Source of the DNA: Streptomyces sp. NBC_00344
GTDB lineage: Bacteria > Actinomycetota > Actinomycetes > Streptomycetales > Streptomycetaceae
Assembly: GCF_036088315.1 (NCBI RefSeq)
Contig: NZ_CP107996.1
Span: 1,116,001-1,180,000, forward strand
Length of the DNA stretch: 64,000 nucleotides
Direction of reading: 5' to 3'
Shown here: positions 49,895 to 59,152 of the stretch, piece by piece
Numbering within the stretch: the stretch's first letter is position 1
Layout of the letters: every line of letters starts with the position of its first letter
Program-made: the position numbers and the translations under genes
Notes under the pieces: model-generated
Seen by the model: the letters and a program-made list of their open reading frames with translations, nothing else
Database searches by the model: none
Told to the model about the DNA's origin: nothing

Positions 49895-50746
49895 ATGACC
49901 GTCCCCACACTGCTGCGCACCCCTGTCACCGCCGCCTACGAGCGTCTGTCCGAGGCCTTTCCCGGGCTGTCGGTGACCGAGCTGTGGGAGGCCGGGCAGC
50001 CCCCGGCGTCCGGCGGCTGGGTCTCGGCGGCCGGGCTCGCGGCCGGCGGCGAATCGGTTGACGCCTTCCTCGCCTGGGACGAAGACCAGGTACTGCGGGA
50101 CTACGGGCAGCAGGCCCGTCCGGATGTCGTCGCCAGTTTCGGGTTCCACCGCTATGCCTGGCCGGCCTGTCTGCTCTTCACCGTCCCCTGGTTCCTGCTC
50201 CGCAGGGTGCCCCGCCTCCCCGTCGGCTCGGTCTCCTTCCAGCGCTCGGAGGGCCGGATGGCGGTACGGACCGGTGCGTTCGCCTGCCTGCCCGACGATC
50301 CCGCGGCCGAACTGCCACAGGCGCGGGTCGTTCCGGACGAGGAGGCGCTGCGCGCCGAGGTGCGGGCAGCCGTCGCCGAGCACCTGGGGCCGGTCCTGGA
50401 GGGTTTCGCGCCCAGGATGCGGCGGGGAAGGCGGGCCCTTTGGGGCATGGCGACCGACGAGATCGTCGAGAGTCTCTGGTACCTGGCCCATCTGCTCGGC
50501 GATGAGCGGCGCGGGATCGCGGAGCTGGAACAGCTCCTGCCGGGAACCACCACGCCCTTCGTCGGCACCGCGGGCTTCCGCGAACTGACCGGGCCCCAGG
50601 GCCGCGCACTGCCGACCCGTGACCGGGCGAGCTGTTGTCTCTTCTACACCCTGCGCCCCGAGAGCACCTGCATCACCTGTCCCCGCACCTGCGATGCCGA
50701 CCGCGTCGCCTCGCTCGGCGCCGACACCCCTCCTTCGGCTGACTGA
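49895..50746 (+). CDS. FhuF-like ferric-siderophore reductase ([2Fe-2S])
   Basis: 283 residues. A FhuF-type fold is followed by the diagnostic C-terminal [2Fe-2S] motif C-C-x10-C-x2-C: C247, C248, C259, C262, with an extra C266. FhuF proteins reduce Fe3+ in imported hydroxamate siderophores to release Fe2+ in the cytoplasm. An iron box immediately upstream supports iron-dependent control. The gene is monocistronic, with siderophore transport genes absent from the window. The ATG at 49895 lacks a strong ribosome site. A hairpin-forming AACTC...GAGTT segment lies just after the stop (50757-50781). Confidence 0.9.
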   Translation: MTVPTLLRTPVTAAYERLSEAFPGLSVTELWEAGQPPASGGWVSAAGLAAGGESVDAFLAWDEDQVLRDYGQQARPDVVASFGFHRYAWPACLLFTVPWFLLRRVPRLPVGSVSFQRSEGRMAVRTGAFACLPDDPAAELPQARVVPDEEALRAEVRAAVAEHLGPVLEGFAPRMRRGRRALWGMATDEIVESLWYLAHLLGDERRGIAELEQLLPGTTTPFVGTAGFRELTGPQGRALPTRDRASCCLFYTLRPESTCITCPRTCDADRVASLGADTPPSAD

Positions 50747-50912
50747 ATTCGAACGCAACTCGCCTTGTACGGAGGGGAGTTCGAAAAGATCGCACCTATC
50801 CGGTGTTCCCCGGACCACGATGGCGTCGTGTTGCCGCGAAACCCCCTGAGGACCCTGAGATCTGGGCCAATATGGCGGCCGCAAGGCACTGACGCGATGC
50901 AAGGGACACCGC

Positions 50913-51992
50913 ATGCGACTGACCGACATATCTCTGGACTGGCTGCTCCCCGGTGGCGTGATGATCGCGGGGGTCCTGGTCGCGGTGGCGGTGCTCGCGC
51001 GCGGCAAGCGCGCCGCTGACAAGGCCTCGCCTGACGACAGCTGGGAACGCAGCGAGGAACGCAGACGGCACAAGGAAGCGGTCTATGGAACCGCCTCCTA
51101 TCTGCTGCTGTTCTGCTGCGCGGCGGTGGCCGCCGCGCTCTCTTTTCACGGCCTGGTCGGCTTCGGCCGGGAGAATCTCGACCTCTCCGGAGGCTGGGAG
51201 TACCTCGTTCCCTTCGGCCTCGACGGCGCCGCCATGTTCTGCTCGGTACTGGCCGTACGCGAGGCGAGCCACGGTGACGCGGCGCTCGGCTCACGCCTGT
51301 TGGTGTGGACGTTCGCCGGTGCGGCCGCCTGGTTCAACTGGGTGCACGCACCGCGCGGGCTGGACCACGCGGGCGCCCCGCAGTTCTTCGCGGGGATGTC
51401 GCTCTCGGCCGCGGTGCTGTTCGACCGTGCGCTGAAGCAGACCCGGGTGGCCGCACTGCGGGAGCAGGGGCTGGTTCCGCGTCCGCTGCCGCAGATCCGG
51501 ATCGTACGGTGGCTGCGTGCCCCCAGGGAGACCTTCAGCGCCTGGTCGCTGATGCTCCTCGAGGGTGTGCGGACCCTGGACGAAGCGGTCGACGAGGTCC
51601 GTGACGATCGCAGGCAGAAGGAACAGGACCGTCTGCGCAGGCGCGAGCACGACAAGCTGGAGCGGGCCCATCTGAAGGCCATCAACCGTCAGCACCGGGC
51701 CTTCGGGCGCGGCGGCCGTCAGGTGGAGGTGGCGGGCACGGCATCCTCGGTGAACGCGGCGCAGGCGGTCGCGGAGCCCGCCATATCCGAGCCAGGACAA
51801 CCGCCGTCCTTACCCGCGCCATCCCCCTCGGAGCTGCCGACGCCACGCAAACGGTCGCGGCCCTCCCTCCAGGCCGTGACCCGCGCTGAGTCCGGTCCCG
51901 TCGACCTCACCGCCGAGGACGACACCCAGACCCTGCCCCGCCTCGACTCCCTGGAGCAGAAACTGAAGGACCTGGAGCAGCAGTTCGGCTGA
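50913..51992 (+). CDS. DUF2637 membrane protein (SpdB-like)
   Basis: 359 residues: one N-terminal membrane helix (about 10-30), three further helices (65-185) of the DUF2637 domain including YLVPFGLDGAAMFCSVLAVR, then a long charged helical segment and a Pro/Ser-rich tail ending LEQKLKDLEQQFG (coiled-coil-like). DUF2637 proteins include plasmid-spread proteins (SpdB) but are also conserved in Streptomyces chromosomes. No conjugation genes are near, so a chromosomal envelope role is more likely. The ATG at 50913 follows AAGGGA at good spacing. Confidence 0.8.
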   Translation: MRLTDISLDWLLPGGVMIAGVLVAVAVLARGKRAADKASPDDSWERSEERRRHKEAVYGTASYLLLFCCAAVAAALSFHGLVGFGRENLDLSGGWEYLVPFGLDGAAMFCSVLAVREASHGDAALGSRLLVWTFAGAAAWFNWVHAPRGLDHAGAPQFFAGMSLSAAVLFDRALKQTRVAALREQGLVPRPLPQIRIVRWLRAPRETFSAWSLMLLEGVRTLDEAVDEVRDDRRQKEQDRLRRREHDKLERAHLKAINRQHRAFGRGGRQVEVAGTASSVNAAQAVAEPAISEPGQPPSLPAPSPSELPTPRKRSRPSLQAVTRAESGPVDLTAEDDTQTLPRLDSLEQKLKDLEQQFG

Positions 51993-52020
51993 ACCGGTTC
52001 GACGGTGGCCGGGTGGTACG

Positions 52021-52419
52021 TCACACCCGGCCGCCGTCGAGTTCGAACCAGATCACCTTGCCCACCTCGCTCCCCCTGACGCCCCAGTTGTCGGCGAGCG
52101 CCTCCACCAGGACCAGGCCGCGGCCGCTCGTACCCCCCTCGGTGTCCGGTGTGGGCCGCTGTGGCATGCCGGGCATGCAGTCCCGCACCTCGACCCGTAA
52201 GGTCGACGGCCCGACGCTCGCGGTGACCTCCGCCCCCCGGTCGGTGTGGATCAGAGCATTGGTCACCAGTTCGCTGGTCAGCAGCTCCGCCACATCCGCG
52301 GCCCCCGGGCCGCCCCAGTGCCGCAGCAGGTCGCGCAGTTCGCGCCGTACGCCGGTGATCGCGGGCAGATCAGCATGCCCGAGTCTGCTGTGCAACTCCG
52401 TCGTCTCCCCCACCCGCAC
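52021..52419 (-). CDS. RsbW-like ATP-binding protein (anti-sigma/HATPase_c)
   Basis: 132-residue GHKL ATPase. The N box is ELLTSELVTNALIHT, the Asp motif is VEVRDCMPGMP, and the glycine loop SGRGLVLVEALADNWG. The start is GTG at 52419, or GTG two codons later. It converges with the DUF2637 gene and diverges from the alpha-mannosidase gene. No sigma factor or anti-anti-sigma gene is adjacent. It is one of two such orphan ATPases in the window. Confidence 0.88.
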   Translation of the reverse strand: MRVGETTELHSRLGHADLPAITGVRRELRDLLRHWGGPGAADVAELLTSELVTNALIHTDRGAEVTASVGPSTLRVEVRDCMPGMPQRPTPDTEGGTSGRGLVLVEALADNWGVRGSEVGKVIWFELDGGRV

Positions 52420-52579
52420 GTCGGAAAACCCTCTCTCGCTCGATCGGCCTCACGAGATGGATGCCCGGCTGCCGGGCGCTCACGCATGACAGCGCTTTCC
52501 GGGCCGGGTGGGTGCCGGGTGCTCTGCCGGGGAAGTGAAGCGAAGAACGTCTCGCCGAGCCGATCCTGTAGGAGCCGCG

Positions 52580-55500
52580 ATGCACGACGACCGAGCGCTG
52601 GTTGAGGGCCGCCTGGAGCGGGCCCTGCGCCAGTTCATCCGCCCCGCGCAGTACGCGGACCGGGTGCCCCTCACCCTGTCCGTGTGGCATGCGCCGGGCG
52701 AACCTGTGCCCGTGGCGGAGGCGCTGAAGGGCAGGTACGAACCGTTTGCGACCGGCACCGAGTGGGGCAGCCCCTGGTCCACCAGCTGGTTCCGTCTGGA
52801 GGGCGCCGTCCCCGACTCCTGGGCCGGGCGCCGGGTCGAGGCGGTGATCGACCCCGGGTTCACCGGGGACGGCCCCGGGTTCCAGGCCGAAGGGCTGGTG
52901 CACGATGCCGGCGGGATCCCCGTCAAAGGCATCCATCCGCGCAACCGGCATGTGCCCGTCGCGGCCCCGGCGGCCGGTGGGGAGCAGGTGCATCTGCTGC
53001 TGGAGGCGGCGGCCAACCCGGCGGTACTGCACGACTACGAGCCGACCCTGCTGGGCGACGTACTGACCGCGGGCGACCAGCCGGTCTACCGGTTCGCCTC
53101 CGCCGATCTCGCCGTGCTCGACGAGAACGTCTGGCATCTGGTGCTCGACATCGAGGTGCTCTCCGAACTGATGCGGGAGCTGCCCGCCGACCGGACCAGG
53201 CACCACGAGATACTGCGCTCCCTCGAGGACATGCTCGACGCGCTGGACCTGCACGATGTGGCGGGCACGGCAGCAGCCGCGCGGAAGGCGCTGGCGGACA
53301 CGCTGGCCAGGCCCGCTGCGGCGAGTGCCCACCGGATCTCCGCCGCCGGCCATGCTCACATCGACTCGGCCTGGCTGTGGCCGCTGCGCGAGACCGTGCG
53401 GAAGGCGTCCCGCACCTTCGCCAATGTGACCGCGCTCGCCGGGGACTACCCGGAGCTGGTCTTCGCCTGCTCCCAGGCGCAGCAGTACGCCTGGGTGAAG
53501 GAGCACCAGCCGCACATCTGGGAGCGGATCAAGAAGGCGGTGGCGGACGGCAACTGGGCGCCCGTCGGCTCCATGTGGGTCGAATCCGATGCCAACATGC
53601 CGGGCGGTGAGGCCCTTGCCCGGCAGATCGTGCACGGCAGGCGCTTCTTCGCCGAAGAACTGGGTGTCGAGACCGAAGAGATCTGGCTGCCCGACTCCTT
53701 CGGTTACACGGCGGCCTTCCCGCAGCTGGCCAAACTTGCCGGGATCAAATGGTTCCTCACCCAGAAGCTGTCCTGGAACCAGGCGAACAAGATGCCGCAC
53801 CACACGTTCTGGTGGGAGGGTATCGACGGCACCCGTGTCTTCACCCACTTTCCTCCGGTCGACACCTACAATTCGCAGTTCCACGCGACCGAACTGGCCC
53901 ACGCCGAGCGGAACTTCGCCGACAAGGGACGGGCGACACGCTCGCTGGTGCCGTTCGGCTGGGGTGACGGAGGCGGCGGGCCGACCCGGGAAATGCTGGA
54001 GAAGGCACGCAGGCTGAGGAATCTCGAGGGCTCTCCGCGGGTCGAGATCGAGAAGCCCTCCGCCTTCTTCTCAGCGGCCGAGGAGGAGTACGGAGCGCAG
54101 GCACCGGTCTGGTCGGGTGAGCTGTATCTGGAGCTGCACCGGGCCACGTACACCACTCAGGCGAAGACCAAACAGGGCAACCGGCGCAGTGAACACCTCT
54201 TGCGTGAGGCCGAGTTGTGGGTGACGACCGCCGCGCTCAGGGCGCCTGGCTACGTCTGCCCCCATGACGACCTCGACCGCATCTGGAAGACGGTACTGCT
54301 GCACCAGTTCCATGACATCCTGCCGGGCTCGTCGATCGCCTGGGTGCACCGCGAGGCGCGGGATACGTACGCCCGTGTGCGGGAGGAGCTGGAGGGGATC
54401 ATCTCGGACGCGGTGGCCGCCCTGGGCCGGACTCTTCCCGGCACTGCCGCCCGCCCGATGGCTCTCAACGCGTCGCCCTACGGACGCAGCGAGGTCGTGG
54501 AGATCGAGGGCGGCGCACTGGGGTTCGTCGACGTACCACCGCTCGCTTCCGCTCCCGTCACCGATTCGGCAGGCCCTCATACGGTCACCGCCCACCGTGA
54601 ACCGGCCGGAATCGTCCTGGACAACGGGCTGCTGAGAGTCGTGGTGGACGGCGACGGGCTGCTGTCGTCGGTGCGGGATCTGACCGCTGACCGTGAGGTC
54701 CTCGCTCCAGGCAGCCGGGGCAATCTGCTGCAGCTGCATCCCGACCACCCGAACCAGTGGGACGCCTGGGACATCGACAAGCACTACCGGCGCCGGCACA
54801 CGGATCTCACGGACACCGATTCGGTGGAACTGGCCGAGGAGGGGCCGCTCCGGGCGACGGTACGGGTGGTGCGGACCTTCGGGAAGTCCCGTATCACCCA
54901 GGAGCTGCGGCTCAGCGCGGCGAGCCCGCGCCTCGATGTCGTCACGGATGTCGACTGGCAGGAGTCGGAGAAGGTACTGAAGGCCGCCTTCCCGCTCGAT
55001 GTGCACGCCGAACGGTCCACCGCCGAGATCCAGTTCGGGCATGTGCACCGCCCGACGCACACCAACACCAGCTGGGACTCCGCACGATTCGAGATCTGTG
55101 CGCACCGCTGGCTCCGGGTCGCCGAGCCGGGGTACGGCGTCGCGGTGCTCAACGACTCGACGTACGGCCATGATGTGACCCGTACCGCGCACCCCGACGG
55201 TCTGGGCACGACCGTACGGCTGACGTTGCTGCGTGCTCCGCACAGCCCCGATCCGGAGACGGACCTCGGTACCCACCGCTTCAGCTACGCGCTGCTGCCG
55301 GGAGCCGATGCGACACAGGCGGTCCGGGAGGGGCTGGCGCTCAATCTGCCGCTGCGGATCGGCGGGGCCCCGGAGCTCGCACCGCTGATCTCCACCGACC
55401 ACCCCGCTGTCACGGTCGAGTCGGTGAAGCCGGCGGAGGACCGCAGCGGGGATGTCGTGGTCCGGCTCTACGAGTCCGCCGGCGGCCGTGCGGACGCGAC

Positions 55501-55645
55501 GGTACGCATCGGTTTTCCGGTGGCGCGGACGCAGATCACCGATCTGCTCGAGCGGCCGCTGCAGGACGCGGAAGCCGGTGAGGAGGGGCTCGCGGTCAGT
55601 CTGCGGCCCTTCCAGATCCTGACACTGCGGCTCCGCCCGGCGTGA
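52580..55645 (+). CDS. GH38 alpha-mannosidase
   Basis: 1021 residues, cytoplasmic (no signal peptide). Zinc ligands and catalytic residues of family GH38 are visible: the HAHIDSAWLWPL motif (H260, D262) and the nucleophile D337 in MWVESDANMPGGE. The downstream blocks WLPDSFGYTAAFPQLAKLAG and LVPFGWGDGGGGPTREML, and a C-terminal beta-rich GH38C domain, follow. Bacterial members degrade mannosides or free oligosaccharides inside the cell. The ATG at 52580 follows TAGGAGCC. It is monocistronic and ends at a strong hairpin. Confidence 0.94.
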   Translation: MHDDRALVEGRLERALRQFIRPAQYADRVPLTLSVWHAPGEPVPVAEALKGRYEPFATGTEWGSPWSTSWFRLEGAVPDSWAGRRVEAVIDPGFTGDGPGFQAEGLVHDAGGIPVKGIHPRNRHVPVAAPAAGGEQVHLLLEAAANPAVLHDYEPTLLGDVLTAGDQPVYRFASADLAVLDENVWHLVLDIEVLSELMRELPADRTRHHEILRSLEDMLDALDLHDVAGTAAAARKALADTLARPAAASAHRISAAGHAHIDSAWLWPLRETVRKASRTFANVTALAGDYPELVFACSQAQQYAWVKEHQPHIWERIKKAVADGNWAPVGSMWVESDANMPGGEALARQIVHGRRFFAEELGVETEEIWLPDSFGYTAAFPQLAKLAGIKWFLTQKLSWNQANKMPHHTFWWEGIDGTRVFTHFPPVDTYNSQFHATELAHAERNFADKGRATRSLVPFGWGDGGGGPTREMLEKARRLRNLEGSPRVEIEKPSAFFSAAEEEYGAQAPVWSGELYLELHRATYTTQAKTKQGNRRSEHLLREAELWVTTAALRAPGYVCPHDDLDRIWKTVLLHQFHDILPGSSIAWVHREARDTYARVREELEGIISDAVAALGRTLPGTAARPMALNASPYGRSEVVEIEGGALGFVDVPPLASAPVTDSAGPHTVTAHREPAGIVLDNGLLRVVVDGDGLLSSVRDLTADREVLAPGSRGNLLQLHPDHPNQWDAWDIDKHYRRRHTDLTDTDSVELAEEGPLRATVRVVRTFGKSRITQELRLSAASPRLDVVTDVDWQESEKVLKAAFPLDVHAERSTAEIQFGHVHRPTHTNTSWDSARFEICAHRWLRVAEPGYGVAVLNDSTYGHDVTRTAHPDGLGTTVRLTLLRAPHSPDPETDLGTHRFSYALLPGADATQAVREGLALNLPLRIGGAPELAPLISTDHPAVTVESVKPAEDRSGDVVVRLYESAGGRADATVRIGFPVARTQITDLLERPLQDAEAGEEGLAVSLRPFQILTLRLRPA

Positions 55646-55649
55646 CGGC

Positions 55650-55687
55650 CGCCGCTCGCCCCGGTGCCGTTGCCGGGGCGAGCGGCG
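55650..55687. terminator. 15-bp perfect hairpin between convergent genes
   Basis: CGCCGCTCGCCCCGG (55650-55664) and its exact complement (55673-55687) enclose the loop TGCCGTTG. It occupies almost the whole 46-bp gap between the alpha-mannosidase and poxB stops and probably terminates both. Confidence 0.8.
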
Positions 55688-55691
55688 CTGC

Positions 55692-57434
55692 TCACGGCCG
55701 GGGCATGTTCCGCAGGTTGGAGCGGGCCATCTGTACCATCCGGCCCACCCCGCCGTCCAGCACGATCTTGGAAGCGGAGAGCGCGAAGCCCGTGACCATG
55801 TCGGCACTGATCCTCGGTGGGATGGAGAGCGCGTTCGGGTCCGTCACCACGTCCACCAGCGCGGGGCCCTTGTGCTTGAAGGCGTCCTTCAGCGCACCGG
55901 CCAGCTGTTTGGGCTTCTCCACCCGGACGCCGTAGGCGCCGGCGGCCCGGGCGATGGAAGCGAAGTCGGGGTTGTGGTTCGCCGTGCCGTACGAGGGCAG
56001 GCCGGCCACCAGCATCTCCAGCTCGACCATGCCGAGGGACGAGTTGTTGAAGAGGACCACCTTCACCGGCAGGTTGTACTGGACCAGCGTGAGGAAGTCA
56101 CCCATCAGCATGGAGAATCCGCCGTCGCCCGACATGGAGACGACCTGCCGGTTCCGGTCGGTGAACTGCGCGCCGATGGCCTGCGGCAGTGCGTTGGCCA
56201 TCGAGCCGTGGCTGAACGAACCGATCACTCTGCGCCGCCCGTTGGGCGAGAGATATCGCGCTGCCCAGACATTGCACATTCCCGTGTCGACAGTGAACAC
56301 CGCGTCCTCGTCGGCGAGTTCGTCCAGCACCGAGGCCACGTATTCGGGGTGGATCGGAATGTGCTTCTCGACCTTGCGGGTGTAGGCCTTGACCACACCT
56401 TCCAGAGCATCCGCGTGCTTCTTCAGCATCTTGTCGAGGAATGTGCGGCTGGTCTTCGCCCGGACCCGGGGCATCAGCGCCAGCAGCGTCTCGCGGACGT
56501 CCCCCCAGACAGCGAGGTCCAGCTTGGTGCGCCGCCCGAGGTGCTCCGGACGGACATCGACCTGAGCGATCTTGACGTCGTCGGGGAGGAAGGCGTTGTA
56601 CGGGAAGTCCGTGCCCAGCAGGATCAGCAGATCGCACTCATGGGTGGCCTCGTAGGCGGCGCCGTAGCCGAGAAGTCCGCTCATGCCGACGTCGTACGGA
56701 TTGTCGAACTGGATCCACTCCTTGCCGCGCAGTGCGTGTCCGACCGGCGACTTGATCCGCTCGGCGAACTCCATCACCTCCGCATGCGCGCCCGCCGTTC
56801 CGCTGCCGCAGAAGAGGGTGACCCGCTCCGCCTCGTCGATCATGCGGGCCAGCTTCTCGATCTCCGCTTCGCCCGGCCGCACCGAGGGGCGCGAGGTGAC
56901 CAGCGCGTGCTCGATGCCCTTGGCGGGAGCCGGGGCGGACGCGATGTCGCCGGGGAGGGTGACCACACTGACGCCGCCGCGGCCGACGGCGTGCTGAATG
57001 GCTGTCTGCAGCAGCCGGGGCATCTGCTGCGGGTTGGAGATCATCTCGCTGTAGTGGCTGCACTCCTGGAACAGCCGGTCGGGGTGGGTCTCCTGGAAGT
57101 ACCCGAGGCCGATCTCGCTGGAGGGGATGTGCGAGGCGAGGGCGAGCACCGGCGCCATCGAACGGTGGGCGTCGAACAGACCGTTGATCAGATGCAGGTT
57201 TCCGGGACCGCAGGAGCCGGCGCAGGCAGCGAGCTTCCCGGTGATCTGAGCCTCGGCGCCGGCCGCGAAGGCAGCGGTCTCCTCGTGCCTCACCTGAATC
57301 CAGTCGATGGCGGAATTTCGCCGGATGGCGTCCACGACAGGGTTCAGGCTGTCGCCGACCACTCCGTAGAGGCGCTCCACACCCGCGCTGACGAGGATGT
57401 CGACGAACTGCTCCGCAACGTTCTGTTTGGCCAT
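55692..57434 (-). CDS. poxB: Pyruvate dehydrogenase (quinone) / pyruvate oxidase, PoxB-like
   Basis: 580-residue thiamine-diphosphate enzyme. The N-terminus closely follows E. coli PoxB: VVGDSLNPVVDAI, VRHEETAAFAAGAEAQ (catalytic E51), CAGSCGPGNLHLINGLFD and HIPSSEIGLGYFQETHPDRL. The ThDP motif GDGGFSMLMGDF...VVLFNN lies at about 435-465, and a C-terminal amphipathic tail could bind membranes. It decarboxylates pyruvate to acetate and CO2, passing electrons to quinone. The ATG at 57434 is the family start; the in-frame extension to 57473 is not conserved. Monocistronic. Confidence 0.93.
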   Translation of the reverse strand: MAKQNVAEQFVDILVSAGVERLYGVVGDSLNPVVDAIRRNSAIDWIQVRHEETAAFAAGAEAQITGKLAACAGSCGPGNLHLINGLFDAHRSMAPVLALASHIPSSEIGLGYFQETHPDRLFQECSHYSEMISNPQQMPRLLQTAIQHAVGRGGVSVVTLPGDIASAPAPAKGIEHALVTSRPSVRPGEAEIEKLARMIDEAERVTLFCGSGTAGAHAEVMEFAERIKSPVGHALRGKEWIQFDNPYDVGMSGLLGYGAAYEATHECDLLILLGTDFPYNAFLPDDVKIAQVDVRPEHLGRRTKLDLAVWGDVRETLLALMPRVRAKTSRTFLDKMLKKHADALEGVVKAYTRKVEKHIPIHPEYVASVLDELADEDAVFTVDTGMCNVWAARYLSPNGRRRVIGSFSHGSMANALPQAIGAQFTDRNRQVVSMSGDGGFSMLMGDFLTLVQYNLPVKVVLFNNSSLGMVELEMLVAGLPSYGTANHNPDFASIARAAGAYGVRVEKPKQLAGALKDAFKHKGPALVDVVTDPNALSIPPRISADMVTGFALSASKIVLDGGVGRMVQMARSNLRNMPRP

Positions 57435-57530
57435 GACTCCATCAACCCATGACCGCCGCGCTCGCGCCCGCATTACTACGCCTCTTCATGAAGTCGGGCT
57501 CATGGGGCCCGGCCCGCGGAACGCGGCCGG

Positions 57531-58922
57531 CTACGCCTCCCAGACCGCGGCGGCCGTACGGTCGTCGGCGTATCCCTTGACCCGTACCTGCGCATCGGCG
57601 AGGAACGCGGCGAGGCCCGGCGGCTCGGCGGGTCCCCAGCGTTCGGCCAGCTCACCGGCCAGGGCCGGTTCACCGCGCAGCGGATCCGCGAGGCCCGAGC
57701 TGCACAGCAGCAGGGTGTCTCCGGGGCGTGCGACGGAGGCCCGGAAACGAAAGGGCTCGCTGGGCGGCGGTGGGGGGCTCCCGGCGAACGGGGACGGAGG
57801 CCCGGTGACACCAAGATCCATGGTCAGCCGGTCGCCGTCGGGGGTTTCGGACGGCTCGGATCCGAAGCCGACGACGGCATCTCCGGCGGCGGCGGACCGT
57901 CCGGGCGGCGTCGGCTCCAGGTCCTGCCAGACTCCGTCGCGGAGCCGGAAGAAACCGCCTTCGCCGACGCCGAAGAAGACCCGGGTGCGGCAATCGGGGT
58001 CAGCGGAGAGCAGCAGACAGCGCAGACTCGCGGTGTATTCGTCCGCCTCGAGGCCGAGCTCGGCGGCGCGGGCCCGCAGCTTGCCGTAGCCCCGCCCGGT
58101 GAGCCGGTGCAGCCCCGATTTGAGATCGCCTCTGCGGCCTGCCCTGATGTCCTCCGAGAGCCGTACCTGGCTGCGTCCGACGGCCCCGCCGATCCAGCGG
58201 CAGGCGGCGGCCGCCGCGAGATGCGCGCTGTCCGACGCACGCGCACCGCCCGCGACGGCCACCAGGACGAGCGCACTCGCGCCTTCGCCGAAACGCGCCG
58301 TGAACAGGGCGTCGCGTCGCGGCTCGCCGCGGTAGCGGGCGGAGTCGCCGCGCACGGAGGCGGCGCGCAGGGTGTAGGAGCCGTAGCGCGCGCCGTCCAG
58401 CACGGTGTCGGAGATCAGATCGGCCAGGGCATCGGGGTGTGCGGCCGGCAGGGCGGTGGGCTCGGCCGCGTAGGTCGGCGGGCCGTCACCGACATGAGTC
58501 ACGGCGGGACTCTGCCGGGGGATGTGCACGGGCTCCGGCACTGTGGATGCCGGCGGAGAAGCGGACGGAGTCGCCGCGGGTGGCGGTGGAGCCGGGGTCT
58601 CCGGCTTCCGGGGCGCGGCCACCGGCCGGACCGGCAGGCGCGGTGGAACGGTTCCCAGCGGCGGCCACTCGTCGGGGGGCGGCTCCCACGGGGCGCGCGC
58701 GGGTGCGACGGGGTCTTGTGCGACAGGGTACGGAGGCCGCGCGTCCTCCGGCTCTCGCTCCGGGCCGGCGTCAGGTGCCTCGTTCACCGTGTCGGCCACG
58801 GATTCGAATCGGTCGTCGAGGCTTTCACCGACGGCGGCGGCCCCCTGACCGTCGTCGGTCTCCTCGTACAGCCGGCTCCACCAGTCGTCGGTGGCGGCCG
58901 GCTCCTCCCCCTGTTGACTCAT
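57531..58922 (-). CDS. Degenerate PP2C-domain protein
   Basis: 463 residues. The first 190 are Pro/Ala/Glu-rich and low-complexity, and the C-terminal 270 are a PP2C-type phosphatase fold. Family landmarks are SVRGDSARYRGEPRRDALF, the strand LVLVAVAGGARASDSAHLAA and the terminal block VKGYADDRTAAAVWE. The metal-binding Asp of the canonical VADG motif is replaced (VAGG), so catalysis is doubtful and a binding role is possible. The ATG at 58922 is used; an in-frame Met lies five codons upstream. It diverges from the LuxR-tailed regulator gene. Confidence 0.7.
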   Translation of the reverse strand: MSQQGEEPAATDDWWSRLYEETDDGQGAAAVGESLDDRFESVADTVNEAPDAGPEREPEDARPPYPVAQDPVAPARAPWEPPPDEWPPLGTVPPRLPVRPVAAPRKPETPAPPPPAATPSASPPASTVPEPVHIPRQSPAVTHVGDGPPTYAAEPTALPAAHPDALADLISDTVLDGARYGSYTLRAASVRGDSARYRGEPRRDALFTARFGEGASALVLVAVAGGARASDSAHLAAAAACRWIGGAVGRSQVRLSEDIRAGRRGDLKSGLHRLTGRGYGKLRARAAELGLEADEYTASLRCLLLSADPDCRTRVFFGVGEGGFFRLRDGVWQDLEPTPPGRSAAAGDAVVGFGSEPSETPDGDRLTMDLGVTGPPSPFAGSPPPPPSEPFRFRASVARPGDTLLLCSSGLADPLRGEPALAGELAERWGPAEPPGLAAFLADAQVRVKGYADDRTAAAVWEA

Positions 58923-59152
58923 GCCCCTATTGTCCATCGATGGGGTGGTCGCGGTACAGAGTGCGCCCTATTGCCCCCGCACAGGGCCCGGTTCACCCGT
59001 ACGGGTTTCGACATCGCCCGCCCGCACCGCAGTTGTGCCCCGTCACCGTGAGCAGCTGGGCGGGTTGCCGCCTGCGGTTTTCCCCATCGGTCCGATCACC
59101 CTGGCAGGAAGTGGAGTTGAACCTGGATGATGTGCCGCGGCGGGAATCCGCC

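Noticed and set aside
50748..50785. TTCGAAC...GTTCGAA inverted repeat as an operator for the DUF2637 gene
   Set aside because: It overlaps a hairpin-forming segment right after the FhuF-type stop and could equally be a terminator; nothing decides between the two, so it is not called as a site.
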